In this document: positions 18,982 through 27,227 of the stretch, piece by piece
Position numbering within the stretch: position 1 is the first letter of the stretch
Layout of the letters: each line of letters starts with the position of its first letter
The notes under the pieces: model-generated
Told to the model about the DNA's origin: nothing
The model's input: the letters and a program-made list of their open reading frames with translations, nothing else
The model's database searches: none
NCBI RefSeq assembly: GCF_021545785.1
Contig: NZ_CP079801.1
Coordinates: forward strand, 1,364,001-1,428,000
Origin: Halopseudomonas maritima
Lineage (GTDB): Bacteria; Pseudomonadota; Gammaproteobacteria; Pseudomonadales; Pseudomonadaceae
Reading direction: 5' to 3'
DNA: 64,000 nucleotides
Program-made: the position numbers and the translations under genes

Positions 18982-20784
18982 ATGCTGCAGTGGTTCAGAA
19001 CCTCGCTGCCGGCTCGAGCCGGACTTGCAGTGATCCTGGTCGCGGCGTTGGCTTTTGCCAGCGCCTGCAGCGCTGTGATCATTGCCCTGATCAGCGAGGA
19101 TGACGCCGCCGCCATGAACGTGGCCGGTTCACTGCGCATGACAACCTATCGTATTAACTGGCAGCTCGAGGCCGGTGCCGACGACGCAACCCTGGCGCAA
19201 TTGGCGCAAGACATGCAGGCACGGCTGGATAATCGTGCCCTGCTTCACATGGTCGCGGTGGACAGCAGATCGCCGGCGGAGCAGGAGTTCCAGCAGATCC
19301 GCAACCACTGGCAGCAACAACTGCTGCCAGCTCTGCAACAGCGCAACCGCGAGGCTTTTGCCGAGGGCACCGAGCCTTTCATGCTGCGCATAGAGCGATT
19401 TGTCTCGCAGCTGCAACAGCAGAGCGAGCGACGCCAAGGCTGGCAACAGAGCATCCAGGGCGCAGCCCTGTTGATTACCGCCGTGGTGTTGCTGATCAGC
19501 ATGTTTGGCCTGCACAGCAGTGTTCTCGAACCGATTCAGGACATTGTGCGCGCGGCCGAACGCTTTCGCGCCGGCGACCTGCAGGCCAGGGTCAGCTACC
19601 GCTCACCAGACGAGCTGGGCCAGCTGGCCCAGAGCTTCAATGCTATGGCCGACGCCATCGAGGAATCGCACCGCACCCTGGCCGACCGGGTAGCAGAAAA
19701 GACCCTCAGTCTCGAGCAGGCCAATGACGCCCTGGCGCTGCTGTATCGCAGCAGCAGCAGCGTTGCCAGTACGCCGCTCAATGCCGACCGCCTGGATGAA
19801 CTGGTCGGCGACTTCCAGCAACGACTGCCGGGGCTTCGACTGAACCTGTGCCTGAAGGGCGATATCAAGCAGCCGGTCGAGCACTTGATCGCCATGCAAG
19901 GCGACGACAACCGGGAAATTTGCACTCGTAACAACTGCGCCACCTGCGAGCGTCACCAAAGTGCCAGTGGACTCACCTTTGCGATTCGCTCCCAGGGTCG
20001 CAGCCTGGGAGAACTCAGCGCCCATTATCTTGATGGACACGCACCGCGTTCCTGGGAGCGCGAGCTGATTCAGGCGCTGGCCGACCTGATCGGTACCGCG
20101 CTGTCGCTGGAGTGCCAGCGCGAGAAAGACAATCGTCTGCTGCTGTTTGACGAGCGCACCATCATCGCCCGCGAACTGCATGACTCCCTGGCCCAGGCCC
20201 TGTCCTACATGAAGATGCAGGTAAGCCGTCTGCAGACCCTGATCCGCCGAGAGAGCGACCCCGAGCAACTGGTACAGGTCAGCGAAGAGCTGCGCAAGGG
20301 GCTGAACAACGCCTACCGCCAACTACGTGAGCTGCTGACGACCTTCCGCTTGAAAATCCACGAGGGCGGACTGGAGCAGGCACTAGGTGAAACCACGCGC
20401 GAATTCGCCGACCGAGGACAGATGCAGGTGCAATTCGACAGCGCACCGCTGGCCTTCGCGCTGTCTGCCAGCGAACAGATTCACTTGCTGCAGATTACCC
20501 GCGAGGCCCTGTCCAACTGCGTTCGGCATGCGCGCGCCAGCCGCGCGACGGTACAACTGCGTCAGCGCGGCGATCGCATGACCCTGCTGATAGAAGACAA
20601 CGGCGTAGGTATCACGCCCGGTTTCGACATTCGCCAACACCACGGCATGAACATCATGCAAGAGCGCGCCCGCAGCCTGAATGGCGAGCTGCACGTCAGC
20701 TCGTCCGACGGCCAGGGCACCCGCATCCAACTCAGCTTCTGCCCAGAATTTCTGCGCCAGCATCAAGAGGAGATCACACAATGA
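18982..20784 (+). CDS. narX: Nitrate/nitrite sensor histidine kinase NarX
   Basis: This 600-residue membrane sensor phosphorylates NarL. Two membrane helices (about residues 12-36 and 155-176) enclose a periplasmic domain. The nitrate-binding P-box is visible as VAGSLRMTTYRINWQ. HAMP (EPIQDIVRAAERFRAGDLQARV), a cysteine-rich linker (REICTRNNCATCE), the H-box with the phosphoacceptor (ARELHDSLAQALSYMKM, near residue 398), and a HATPase domain (REALSNCVRHA, IEDNGVGI) follow. GGAGG precedes the ATG. It overlaps narL by 4 bases (ATGA). Confidence 0.96.
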   Translation: MLQWFRTSLPARAGLAVILVAALAFASACSAVIIALISEDDAAAMNVAGSLRMTTYRINWQLEAGADDATLAQLAQDMQARLDNRALLHMVAVDSRSPAEQEFQQIRNHWQQQLLPALQQRNREAFAEGTEPFMLRIERFVSQLQQQSERRQGWQQSIQGAALLITAVVLLISMFGLHSSVLEPIQDIVRAAERFRAGDLQARVSYRSPDELGQLAQSFNAMADAIEESHRTLADRVAEKTLSLEQANDALALLYRSSSSVASTPLNADRLDELVGDFQQRLPGLRLNLCLKGDIKQPVEHLIAMQGDDNREICTRNNCATCERHQSASGLTFAIRSQGRSLGELSAHYLDGHAPRSWERELIQALADLIGTALSLECQREKDNRLLLFDERTIIARELHDSLAQALSYMKMQVSRLQTLIRRESDPEQLVQVSEELRKGLNNAYRQLRELLTTFRLKIHEGGLEQALGETTREFADRGQMQVQFDSAPLAFALSASEQIHLLQITREALSNCVRHARASRATVQLRQRGDRMTLLIEDNGVGITPGFDIRQHHGMNIMQERARSLNGELHVSSSDGQGTRIQLSFCPEFLRQHQEEITQ

Positions 20785-21419
20785 GTGCTTCCACACCCGC
20801 CACCCTGCTGCTGGTAGACGACCATCCAATGATGCGGCATGGCCTGCGCCAGCTGATCGAGCTGGAAAACGACTTGCTGGTGTGTGGCGATGCCGGCAAT
20901 GGCGAAGACGCCTGCAGCGAGGCAGCGCGCTTGAACCCGGATCTGATCCTGCTGGACAACAACATGCCCGCCATGAATGGCCTGGAAACCCTGAAACGGC
21001 TGCGCGCCCAGGGTTATCAGGGGAAGGTACTGCTGTTCACCGTCTCAGACGCCGAAGAGGACGTGCGCGACGCCATGCGCCTAGGCGCCGACGGCTACCT
21101 GCTCAAGGACATGGAGCCGGAACAGCTGATTCATCGACTGCGCGAGGCACTGCTCGGAGAGCTGGTGGTCAGCCCGTCACTGGCTCGGGTGTTGGCCCAG
21201 GCCTTGCGCTCGCCGCGCTCGGCCAGCAGTGCCGACCTGACCGACCGCGAGCGCCAGGTGCTGAAAATGGTGGTCGGCGGGCTGAGCAACAAAATGATCG
21301 GCAACAAGCTCGGTATCACCGAAGGCACAGTCAAGGTTCACGTCAAACACCTGCTACACAAGCTGGGGCTGCGCTCACGGGTCGAAGCCGCCGTCTGGGC
21401 GCTCGAGAACGTGTCCTGA
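20781..21419 (+). CDS. narL: Nitrate/nitrite response regulator NarL
   Basis: This 212-residue response regulator has a receiver domain (LLVDDHPMMRHGL, phosphoacceptor Asp in DLILLDNNMPAMNG, conserved Lys in DGYLLKDMEPEQ) and a LuxR-type helix-turn-helix (LTDRERQVLKMVVGGLSNKM...ITEGTVKVHVKHLL). With NarX it reads nitrate and activates the nar operon. The four-base overlap with narX implies translational coupling. A NarL-type site lies in the intergenic region to the left. Confidence 0.96.
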   Translation: MSASTPATLLLVDDHPMMRHGLRQLIELENDLLVCGDAGNGEDACSEAARLNPDLILLDNNMPAMNGLETLKRLRAQGYQGKVLLFTVSDAEEDVRDAMRLGADGYLLKDMEPEQLIHRLREALLGELVVSPSLARVLAQALRSPRSASSADLTDRERQVLKMVVGGLSNKMIGNKLGITEGTVKVHVKHLLHKLGLRSRVEAAVWALENVS

Positions 21420-21553
21420 AGCCATGCCCGGCGCCCCGCCAAGCGGGACCGCGGGATCGCAGCCCGACTACCGAGGTCTTGCCATGGAAGGCGGCGCCTG
21501 AAACCCACCTGCCGCCACTGGCTTTGACACAGTCAGGGCATGGAGAAATATTC

Positions 21554-21919
21554 ATGTCACACACTAACCGCCTGCCGCTGGTCTATGCCTGCTCGGGCTG
21601 TTCCAACCTGGCCCAGATGGCCAACAACCTGGCAGTACGCCTGGACCGCGAAGGTAAGGCGGAAATGTCCTGCATCGCCGGCGTCGGCGGCAATGTAAAA
21701 CCACTGGTGCGCAAGGCCGTCAGTGGCCGGCCGATTTTGGCCATCGATGGTTGTCCGCTGCATTGCGTCACCGGCTGCCTGTCGCAGCACGGCGTCAGCC
21801 CCGCCGAACACCTGGTACTGACCGAGCACGGTCTGAAGAAGCGGTACGGCGAAGACGTCACCGCCGACACCCTAGAGCAGATGTATGTCGAGGTGGTTGA
21901 ACTGATCACCCGTATCTAG
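21554..21919 (+). CDS. DGC-domain putative zinc-binding protein
   Basis: The protein has 121 residues from MSHTNRLPLVYACSGCSN. The DGC family is named from the motif seen here as AIDGCPLHC; further cysteines lie in CSGCSN, MSCIAG and VTGCLSQHG, giving two CxxC-like pairs for a metal. The biochemical role of the family is unknown. A similar gene follows narL in P. aeruginosa (from memory, PA3880), which suggests a link to nitrate respiration. GGAG precedes the ATG by a somewhat long gap. The 134 bases from narL hold no clear promoter, so read-through from narXL is likely. Confidence 0.75.
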   Translation: MSHTNRLPLVYACSGCSNLAQMANNLAVRLDREGKAEMSCIAGVGGNVKPLVRKAVSGRPILAIDGCPLHCVTGCLSQHGVSPAEHLVLTEHGLKKRYGEDVTADTLEQMYVEVVELITRI

Positions 21920-21939
21920 GCTCTGTACGAAAAGTGCCT
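21918..21939. repeat. Inverted-repeat element, copy 2 (single arm)
   Basis: AGGCTCTGTACGAAAAGTGC is the arm sequence of the elements at 6852 and 26527, again starting inside the stop codon of the preceding gene. The opposite arm is missing; the end of ubiT begins four bases later. Confidence 0.55.
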
Positions 21940-21942
21940 GTT

Positions 21943-22407
21943 CTACACCTGTTGCAGCAACTGACCCGCGCGCTGCAGACCACGCCACAGCCTGGGTGGC
22001 AGCTGCTCAGGGTCCAGGCTGTCGAGCAGGTTCTTCAGCCCCAACCCCATATCGGTATCGCCTTCGATGACCAGGCGACGACGGAAGAACAGCGTATCGG
22101 GATCTTCTTCGCGACTGGCCAGCAGCACAAACTCGCGCCAGTTGCCACGCACACACACATCAGCCCGGGCCTCAGACGCCACGCGTAAACGCTGGCCAAC
22201 GCAGGTGACAAACCAGCTCAGCCGCAGGTCTTCCACTTCCAGCTGCAGCCAGTGCCCCTGCAACAGGCTAAAGTCACCCCGGGCCAACGGCTCGGCCAGT
22301 AGCCGTGCGGTGGCCAATTCGATCACCCGCCGCTGCAGCGCGAAGGGCACATGGCGCCCCAGCCGCAACAGCCGGTCGGCCAGCTCTACCGCCATCACCC
22401 GCTTCAT
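21943..22407 (-). CDS. ubiT: Ubiquinone accessory factor UbiT (SCP2-like)
   Basis: The protein has 154 residues from MKRVMAVELADRLLRLGRHV, whose ATG overlaps the ubiV stop by four bases. An SCP2-type lipid-binding fold is suggested by LEVEDLRLSWFVTCVGQRLRV and LASREEDPDTLFFRRRLVIEGDTDMGLGLKNLLD. UbiT binds isoprenoid intermediates and, with UbiU and UbiV, is needed for ubiquinone synthesis without oxygen. In P. aeruginosa this pathway is known to be essential for denitrification, matching the neighbourhood here. Confidence 0.92.
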   Translation of the reverse strand: MKRVMAVELADRLLRLGRHVPFALQRRVIELATARLLAEPLARGDFSLLQGHWLQLEVEDLRLSWFVTCVGQRLRVASEARADVCVRGNWREFVLLASREEDPDTLFFRRRLVIEGDTDMGLGLKNLLDSLDPEQLPPRLWRGLQRAGQLLQQV

Positions 22408-23291
22408 GACGACACCTCCTGAACGTTGATCATGCCGGGCTGTCCGTACCAATAGCCATTACAGCCCTCACTGCTGGCCGGTGGCTGTGCGCCACCGCAG
22501 ACCGCCGCGTAGCGCGCGATCACTAGCGCCATGTCCTCGGCCCGAGGACTCAGACGCAGACGGTCAACACCACCGGCCTGCAGTGCCGGGTAGTCGGGCA
22601 GCAGGTCACACACCTTCGCCGACATCGTCTGGATACCATTGAGGGTAAACAGCGGCTCGCCCTCCTGGCTCTCCATCAGCAGCCCTTCAGCGAAATTCTG
22701 GCAGCAGAACTGGCAATCGTCCTTGGGGCGGTTTTCGGCGCGTGCAGTGAAACAACGCGCCGAGTAGGCCAGTGGCATGTGCCCGTAGGCAAAGAGCTCC
22801 ACTTCGGGCCGCGGCACCTGCAGATCATCCAGTTGCTGCAAACAGTCCTGCAACAGCCGTCCGGAACACTCTACCGGTGGCACCCAGCGCTGCATGCCGC
22901 ATTGCTGCAATTCGCGCAGGCTGTGCGCGTTATAGAGATTAAGCGCCGGGCCGGCGACAAAGGGCTGCTGCCGCTCGGCGAGCAGTTGCACCGCCCCCAT
23001 GTCGTTGGCCTCCACCATCAGCTCACCGTTGTCGCATAAACGCTTGAGCGCAGACAGCTCCGAGGCCGCCTCCACCAGCGCCAGCCCCGACAGCACCACC
23101 TCCACCTCGCGTTGCTGGCGCAGCTCGCGAGCCAGCCCCAGCCAGTCGTCCAGCGACAAGGCTCGCCGCTTGGAACACACGGTCTCGCCCAGATAGATGG
23201 TCTGCAACGGCTGCTCGATCATGTCGGCATAAAATTGCAGCAGATGTGACCGGCTCCAGTAGAACAGCACCGGCCCAAGCGTCAGCTTCAT
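22404..23291 (-). CDS. ubiV: O2-independent ubiquinone hydroxylation protein UbiV
   Basis: The protein has 295 residues from MKLTLGPVLFYWSRSHLLQF. It is a U32-peptidase-family protein carrying a [4Fe-4S] cluster; the cysteines are visible in SARCFTARAENRPKDDCQFC and NF beyond it. It forms a heterodimer with UbiU and hydroxylates ubiquinone precursors with prephenate rather than oxygen. The start chosen lies 7 bases after the ubiU stop, and the ubiT start overlaps its own stop. The protein is slightly shorter at the N-terminus than the open frame. Confidence 0.93.
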   Translation of the reverse strand: MKLTLGPVLFYWSRSHLLQFYADMIEQPLQTIYLGETVCSKRRALSLDDWLGLARELRQQREVEVVLSGLALVEAASELSALKRLCDNGELMVEANDMGAVQLLAERQQPFVAGPALNLYNAHSLRELQQCGMQRWVPPVECSGRLLQDCLQQLDDLQVPRPEVELFAYGHMPLAYSARCFTARAENRPKDDCQFCCQNFAEGLLMESQEGEPLFTLNGIQTMSAKVCDLLPDYPALQAGGVDRLRLSPRAEDMALVIARYAAVCGGAQPPASSEGCNGYWYGQPGMINVQEVSS

Positions 23292-23298
23292 GGACACC

Positions 23299-24294
23299 TC
23301 ACTGCCAGGATCGATGATAGGCACCCAGGGTGGTCTGGCTACCCTCGGAAAGCCGCGCAAGTGCCTGCTGCCAGGTGCCGGCCTGCTCACTGCCGTCGCG
23401 CCCGGCATGCAGATTATCCAATGCCTGACGCCAGACCCGGGTTACCTGCTGGACATAGGCAGGACTGCGCTGTCGCCCCTCGATCTTCACCGCGCAGACA
23501 CCGATGCGCTGCAACTCGGGCAGCAGGTCCAGGGTGTTGAGGCTGGTCGGTTCCTCCAGCGCGTGATAACGCTGCCCGTCGACCACAAAGCGGCCCTTGC
23601 ACAGCGTCGGGTAACCGGCGGGCTCGTCGCGTCGATAGCGGTCGATCAGCACGCCGCCGAGCCGCGAGCTGAGGCCGTCCTCTTCCTGCTGCCAGCGCAC
23701 CGCCTTGGCGGGCGAGCAGACACCGCACAGGTTGGGCGATTCGCCGGTCACATAGGAGGATAGATGGCAGCGCCCCTCAGCCATGATGCACAGGCTGCCA
23801 AAGGCGAACACCTCCAGCGGTACACTGCTGCTCTGTGCCACTTGCCGCACCTGTGCCAGTGACAGCACCCGCGGCAATACGGCACGCCGGATGTTGTAGC
23901 GCTGCTGGTAAAACGCCAACGCCTGCGCGTTGGTCGCCGAGCCCTGTACCGAGAGGTGCAAGTTGAGGTCAGGATGTTGCTGAGTGGCGTAGGCCAGCAC
24001 GCCGGGGTCTGCTGCAATCAGCGCATCCACGCCCAGATCGGCGGCACGATCAACCGCACGCTGCCAGCGCTCCCAGCCCTGCGGTTGGGCATAGGTGTTG
24101 ACCGCGATATACAACTGGCGCCCGCGCTGGCGAATCAGTTGCAGAGCCTCGTCCAGCTGTCGGTCATCCAGGTTCAGGCCGTTGAAATGACGTGCATTGG
24201 TGTCATCCCGAAAGCCAACATAGATAGCGTCGGCCCCTTCGTTCACCGCCGCCTTGAGGGCAGGCAGTGAGCCCGCCGGACAGACCAGTTTCAT
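23299..24294 (-). CDS. ubiU: O2-independent ubiquinone hydroxylation protein UbiU
   Basis: This 331-residue U32-family protein (MKLVCPAGSLPALKAAVNEGADAIYVGF) has cluster cysteines in CIMAEGRCHLSSY and LCGVCSPAKAVRW. It is the partner of UbiV in oxygen-independent hydroxylation of the quinone ring, in the cytoplasm. It is first in the ubiUVT operon and has an exact Anr/Dnr box 58-71 bases upstream. It is related to, but distinct from, the TrhP protein encoded at 30967. Confidence 0.94.
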   Translation of the reverse strand: MKLVCPAGSLPALKAAVNEGADAIYVGFRDDTNARHFNGLNLDDRQLDEALQLIRQRGRQLYIAVNTYAQPQGWERWQRAVDRAADLGVDALIAADPGVLAYATQQHPDLNLHLSVQGSATNAQALAFYQQRYNIRRAVLPRVLSLAQVRQVAQSSSVPLEVFAFGSLCIMAEGRCHLSSYVTGESPNLCGVCSPAKAVRWQQEEDGLSSRLGGVLIDRYRRDEPAGYPTLCKGRFVVDGQRYHALEEPTSLNTLDLLPELQRIGVCAVKIEGRQRSPAYVQQVTRVWRQALDNLHAGRDGSEQAGTWQQALARLSEGSQTTLGAYHRSWQ

Positions 24295-24351
24295 TCTGTG
24301 CCCCTCGGTTGCAATCTGCCGGCAGACTACGGTCTGCCAAAGCCCGCCACC

Positions 24352-24365
24352 TTGATGCGCATCAA
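24352..24365. promoter_or_regulatory. Anr/Dnr box for ubiUVT, abutting the moeA stop
   Basis: TTGATGCGCATCAA is a perfect palindromic match. It ends one base before the moeA stop codon and is centred 64 bases from the ubiU start, predicting a transcript start near 24317. This gives ubiUVT its own low-oxygen promoter even if moeA transcripts read through. Confidence 0.82.
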
Positions 24366-25598
24366 TCAGCTAAGTAGCTCGCTGAACGGCAGAAACTCCA
24401 CCGTCTCGCCCTCACGCAGCGTGCGATTGACCTCGACGATGATCAACCCTTCGGCCAGGCAGGCCCCGGTGAGCATGGCGGAGCCCTGACGCGTCACAGG
24501 GACGGCGCACAGCCCCCCTTCGGCGTAGCGCAAATTGGCGCGCAGGTATTGCCGCCGCCGATTGGCCTTACGCCACTCGAAGCCGGCGGTCACCGGCACG
24601 GTTTGCGGCAGTATCTGCGCTCGTCCCTGGGCACGCAGGATAAAGGGACGAGCGACCACCATGGCGGTCAACAGCGCCGCCATCGGGTTGCCGGGCAGTC
24701 CTAGCCAGGGAGTGCCGGCCACATAGCCGAAGGCAAAGGGCTTGCCCGGCTGAATCGCCAGTCGCCACAGATGCAACTGCCCCAGATCGCGGACCGCCTG
24801 CTTCAGGTGATCCTCCTCGCCAACCGAAACGCCACCGGAGGTCATGATCAGGTCCCATTCGGCGGCCACCACACTCAGGGCGTCACGGCTGGCCAACAGC
24901 TCGTCGGCCAGCACGCCGCCGTCATCTACCTCGCAGCCCCATCCCCGCAACAGCGCACTGAGACTGAAGTAGTTGGCATTGTATATTTGCCCCGGCGCAA
25001 GCTCCTCACCCGGATCGCGCAGCTCGTTGCCACTGCTCAACAGCGCCACGCGCAGGGGCCGATAAACCGGCACATTGGCAATACCAAGGCTGGCCAGCAG
25101 GCCGACGTCTTGCGGACGCAAACGCTGTCCGGCAGCCAGCAGCGGGTCACCGGCCGAGAACTCCTCACCACGCCGACGCACGTGGTTGCCCAGCGGAGCG
25201 CCCTCAAGCCAGACGCGATCCCCTTCAACCCGAGCCTGCTCCTGGGCAACAACGGTGTCGGCGCCGTGCGGCAATGGCGCACCGGTGAAGATACGACTGG
25301 CATGCCCGGCCCTGAGTCGTTGCCCTCGGGTATCGCCGGCGGCAACTCGCCCCGCCAGCGGCAACCAGCCTCCCTCCGCGGGCAGGTCGGCGGCACGCAA
25401 GGCATAACCGTCCATCGCGCTGTTGTCCCAGGCGGGCATTGGTCGAGGCGCGTGTGCCACCTCGGCCAGCACTCGACCGGCACAGTCATGGATCGATACC
25501 TGCTCGACCGCCGGCAGCGGCGGCGCCTGAGCCAACAGCGCGGCAATGGCCTGATCCACCGGCTGCAGCTGTCCGGTAGCGCAGTCGCAGGCGCTCAT
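24366..25598 (-). CDS. moeA: Molybdopterin molybdenumtransferase MoeA
   Basis: The protein has 410 residues from MSACDCATG; the ATG overlaps the moaB stop (ATGA). MoeA inserts molybdate into adenylated molybdopterin. Motifs include [56 protein letters not shown] and PGKPFAFG / [12 protein letters not shown]. It supplies active cofactor for NarG. The same order ubiTVU-moeA-moaB occurs in P. aeruginosa (moeA1). Confidence 0.95.
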   Translation of the reverse strand: MSACDCATGQLQPVDQAIAALLAQAPPLPAVEQVSIHDCAGRVLAEVAHAPRPMPAWDNSAMDGYALRAADLPAEGGWLPLAGRVAAGDTRGQRLRAGHASRIFTGAPLPHGADTVVAQEQARVEGDRVWLEGAPLGNHVRRRGEEFSAGDPLLAAGQRLRPQDVGLLASLGIANVPVYRPLRVALLSSGNELRDPGEELAPGQIYNANYFSLSALLRGWGCEVDDGGVLADELLASRDALSVVAAEWDLIMTSGGVSVGEEDHLKQAVRDLGQLHLWRLAIQPGKPFAFGYVAGTPWLGLPGNPMAALLTAMVVARPFILRAQGRAQILPQTVPVTAGFEWRKANRRRQYLRANLRYAEGGLCAVPVTRQGSAMLTGACLAEGLIIVEVNRTLREGETVEFLPFSELLS

Positions 25599-26146
25599 GA
25601 CCGACTGCCACATTGCGGCACCGGTGTTACCACCGGCGTCAGGTGCGCCACAAAGTTGCAGGGGCGCGTACGGCTATCCAGTTGCTCACGCAAAATGCCC
25701 TGCCAGCCGGTACGGCAAGCGCCCGGGGACCCCGGCAGGCAGCACACCAGTGTGCCGTTGCTGATCCCGGCCAGGGCACGCGACTGCACTGTGGAGGTGC
25801 CGATCTCCTCTAGCGACAAGTGGCGGAACAGTTCACCAAAACCATCCACCTGTTTGTCCAGTAGCGGGGCAACTGCCTGCGGCGTGTTATCCCGCGCGGT
25901 AAACCCGGTGCCACCGGTCATCAACACGACCTGTACCTGAGCATCGGCGATCCACTGACACACCATGGCGCGGATTTGCCAGATATCATCGACCACCAGC
26001 GCCCGCGCCTGCAGGTGATGCCCTGCCGCCTGCAAGCCGGCAACCAAAGCGTCTCCTGACGCGTCATCAGCCAGGCTACGGGTATCGCTGATCGTTAGTA
26101 CGGCCAGGTTGAGGGGAATGAATTCAGAGCGGGACAGATGTGCCAT
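25595..26146 (-). CDS. moaB: Molybdenum cofactor biosynthesis protein MoaB
   Basis: The protein has 183 residues from [20 protein letters not shown], with AGGAGAG upstream. The MoaB/MogA fold motifs are clear: [34 protein letters not shown] and [14 protein letters not shown]. It binds molybdopterin and is assigned to its adenylylation or handling; in pseudomonads MoaB and MogA-type proteins overlap in role. It is translationally coupled to moeA. Confidence 0.92.
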   Translation of the reverse strand: MAHLSRSEFIPLNLAVLTISDTRSLADDASGDALVAGLQAAGHHLQARALVVDDIWQIRAMVCQWIADAQVQVVLMTGGTGFTARDNTPQAVAPLLDKQVDGFGELFRHLSLEEIGTSTVQSRALAGISNGTLVCCLPGSPGACRTGWQGILREQLDSRTRPCNFVAHLTPVVTPVPQCGSRS

Positions 26147-26246
26147 AGGGCTCTCCTGCAACGGGTAATTACCCTACAGCCTGCGCCCCTGCCCGGTCGT
26201 TGCCCATTCCCCCGTAGAGGTACACCGCAGGGGGTGCGACAGGCTG

Positions 26247-26495
26247 TCACCCACCGGTTACCGGTGGAAAGAACGCCACCTCGTCACCATCGCTGATCGC
26301 CGTTTGCAACGAACACAGCTCGCGGTTACGCGCGCACATCAGGTTGCGCGCCGCCAGCGCCGTCCACTCGCCACCGCGTTGCAACAGGTGGCGGCGCACG
26401 GCATCGAGATTGGTCATCTCAGGATTCCAGTCCAACTGTTCATGCTCGCGCCCAAAGCGCTCGCGCAGGCTGGCAAAGTAATGAACCTCAAGCAT
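26247..26495 (-). CDS. moaD: Molybdopterin synthase sulfur carrier subunit MoaD
   Basis: The 82-residue ubiquitin-like small subunit ends in the essential Gly-Gly (FFPPVTGG), which carries the thiocarboxylate used to make the dithiolene of molybdopterin. GGAG lies before the ATG. Its usual partner moaE is not adjacent: only 100 bases without an ORF separate it from moaB. The protein must therefore pair with a MoaE encoded elsewhere. Confidence 0.93.
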   Translation of the reverse strand: MLEVHYFASLRERFGREHEQLDWNPEMTNLDAVRRHLLQRGGEWTALAARNLMCARNRELCSLQTAISDGDEVAFFPPVTGG

Positions 26496-26526
26496 CGCTT
26501 TTTCTCCCGATAAATCACGTGATCCC

Positions 26527-26576
26527 AGGCTCTGTACAGAAAGTCACCGAGCACAGGCACTTTTCGTACAGAGCCT
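26527..26576. repeat. Inverted-repeat element, copy 3
   Basis: Arms AGGCTCTGTACAGAAAGT (26527-26544) and ACTTTTCGTACAGAGCCT (26559-26576) with a 14-base spacer. The right arm is nearly identical to that of the copy at 6893-6910. It lies in the divergent region between moaD and the CopD-like gene, so here it is not a transcript end. Confidence 0.6.
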
Positions 26577-26599
26577 AGGGCCAGCAGGACGGCAGAGAC

Positions 26600-26613
26600 T
26601 TGATCTGTGTCAG
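26600..26613. promoter_or_regulatory. Probable Anr/Dnr box, one mismatch
   Basis: TTGATCTGTGTCAG differs from TTGAY-N4-RTCAA only in the last base. It is centred 64 bases before the CopD-like gene at 26671, the same geometry as the ubiU site, and 111 bases before moaD on the other side. Confidence 0.5.
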
Positions 26614-26670
26614 GGCCGTCCCGCGCTGCGCGACTAGACTGGTCGAAAGCTCGCGTACAGGCGCTCAAGC

Positions 26671-27105
26671 ATGACCTATCTGCTGCTCAAGTTTGCCCAC
26701 CTCAGCGCCGCTGCGTTTTTTATCGGCGGAGTTTTCTTCGAGGTTATGATCCTCAGCCGCGCGGCGCAGAGCCTTGATGATGCGCCACGCCAACAACTGT
26801 CCAAGGCACTGGGCCAGCGTGCCCGGCAAGTGATGCACTGGGTGGTACTGGTGCTGTACGGCGCCGGCCTGGCCCTGGCCTGGCGCTACCGCACTATTTT
26901 GGCCGACCCGCTGGCCAGCCACTTTGCCACCCTCCTGACACTGAAAATCGCCGTGGCGGTGATCATTCTGCTGCACTTTGTCGGCGTGGTAGTGCTGCTA
27001 CGCACTGGCCGCATGCGACCACAGACCTCCAGGCGGATTCATCTGAGCGTGCTGTGTCACATGTTGCTGCTGTTGTTTCTGGCCAAGGCCATGGTGCTGC
27101 TGTAA
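26671..27105 (+). CDS. Small four-helix membrane protein, CopD-like
   Basis: The protein has 144 residues with about four membrane helices (LLLKFAHLSAAAFFIGGVFF, VMHWVVLVLYGAGLALAW, LLTLKIAVAVIILLHFVGVV, HLSVLCHMLLLLFLAKAMVLL). Conserved-looking histidines in the first, second, third and last helices (FAHLS, MHWVV, LHFVG, CHMLL) resemble haem- or copper-ligating positions in the CopD/YebZ group. No enzymatic motif is visible. A one-mismatch Anr box upstream suggests expression at low oxygen. The function is unproven. Confidence 0.6.
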   Translation: MTYLLLKFAHLSAAAFFIGGVFFEVMILSRAAQSLDDAPRQQLSKALGQRARQVMHWVVLVLYGAGLALAWRYRTILADPLASHFATLLTLKIAVAVIILLHFVGVVVLLRTGRMRPQTSRRIHLSVLCHMLLLLFLAKAMVLL

Positions 27106-27227
27106 CGCCTTGATAGCGGTCAATTAGTAGCCGGCCTGATGAAAAGCAATCGCCATCATCGAGCTTGCTTATCAAGCGGCAGAGGCAGGCGTAGGGTCGG
27201 CAGTCAATCCACCTGAAGGAGCTGTCC

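Noticed and set aside
21520..21540. TTGACACAGTCAGG-like sequence before the DGC gene as an Anr box
   Set aside because: The half-sites are only three bases apart and the right half does not match RTCAA at the required spacing.
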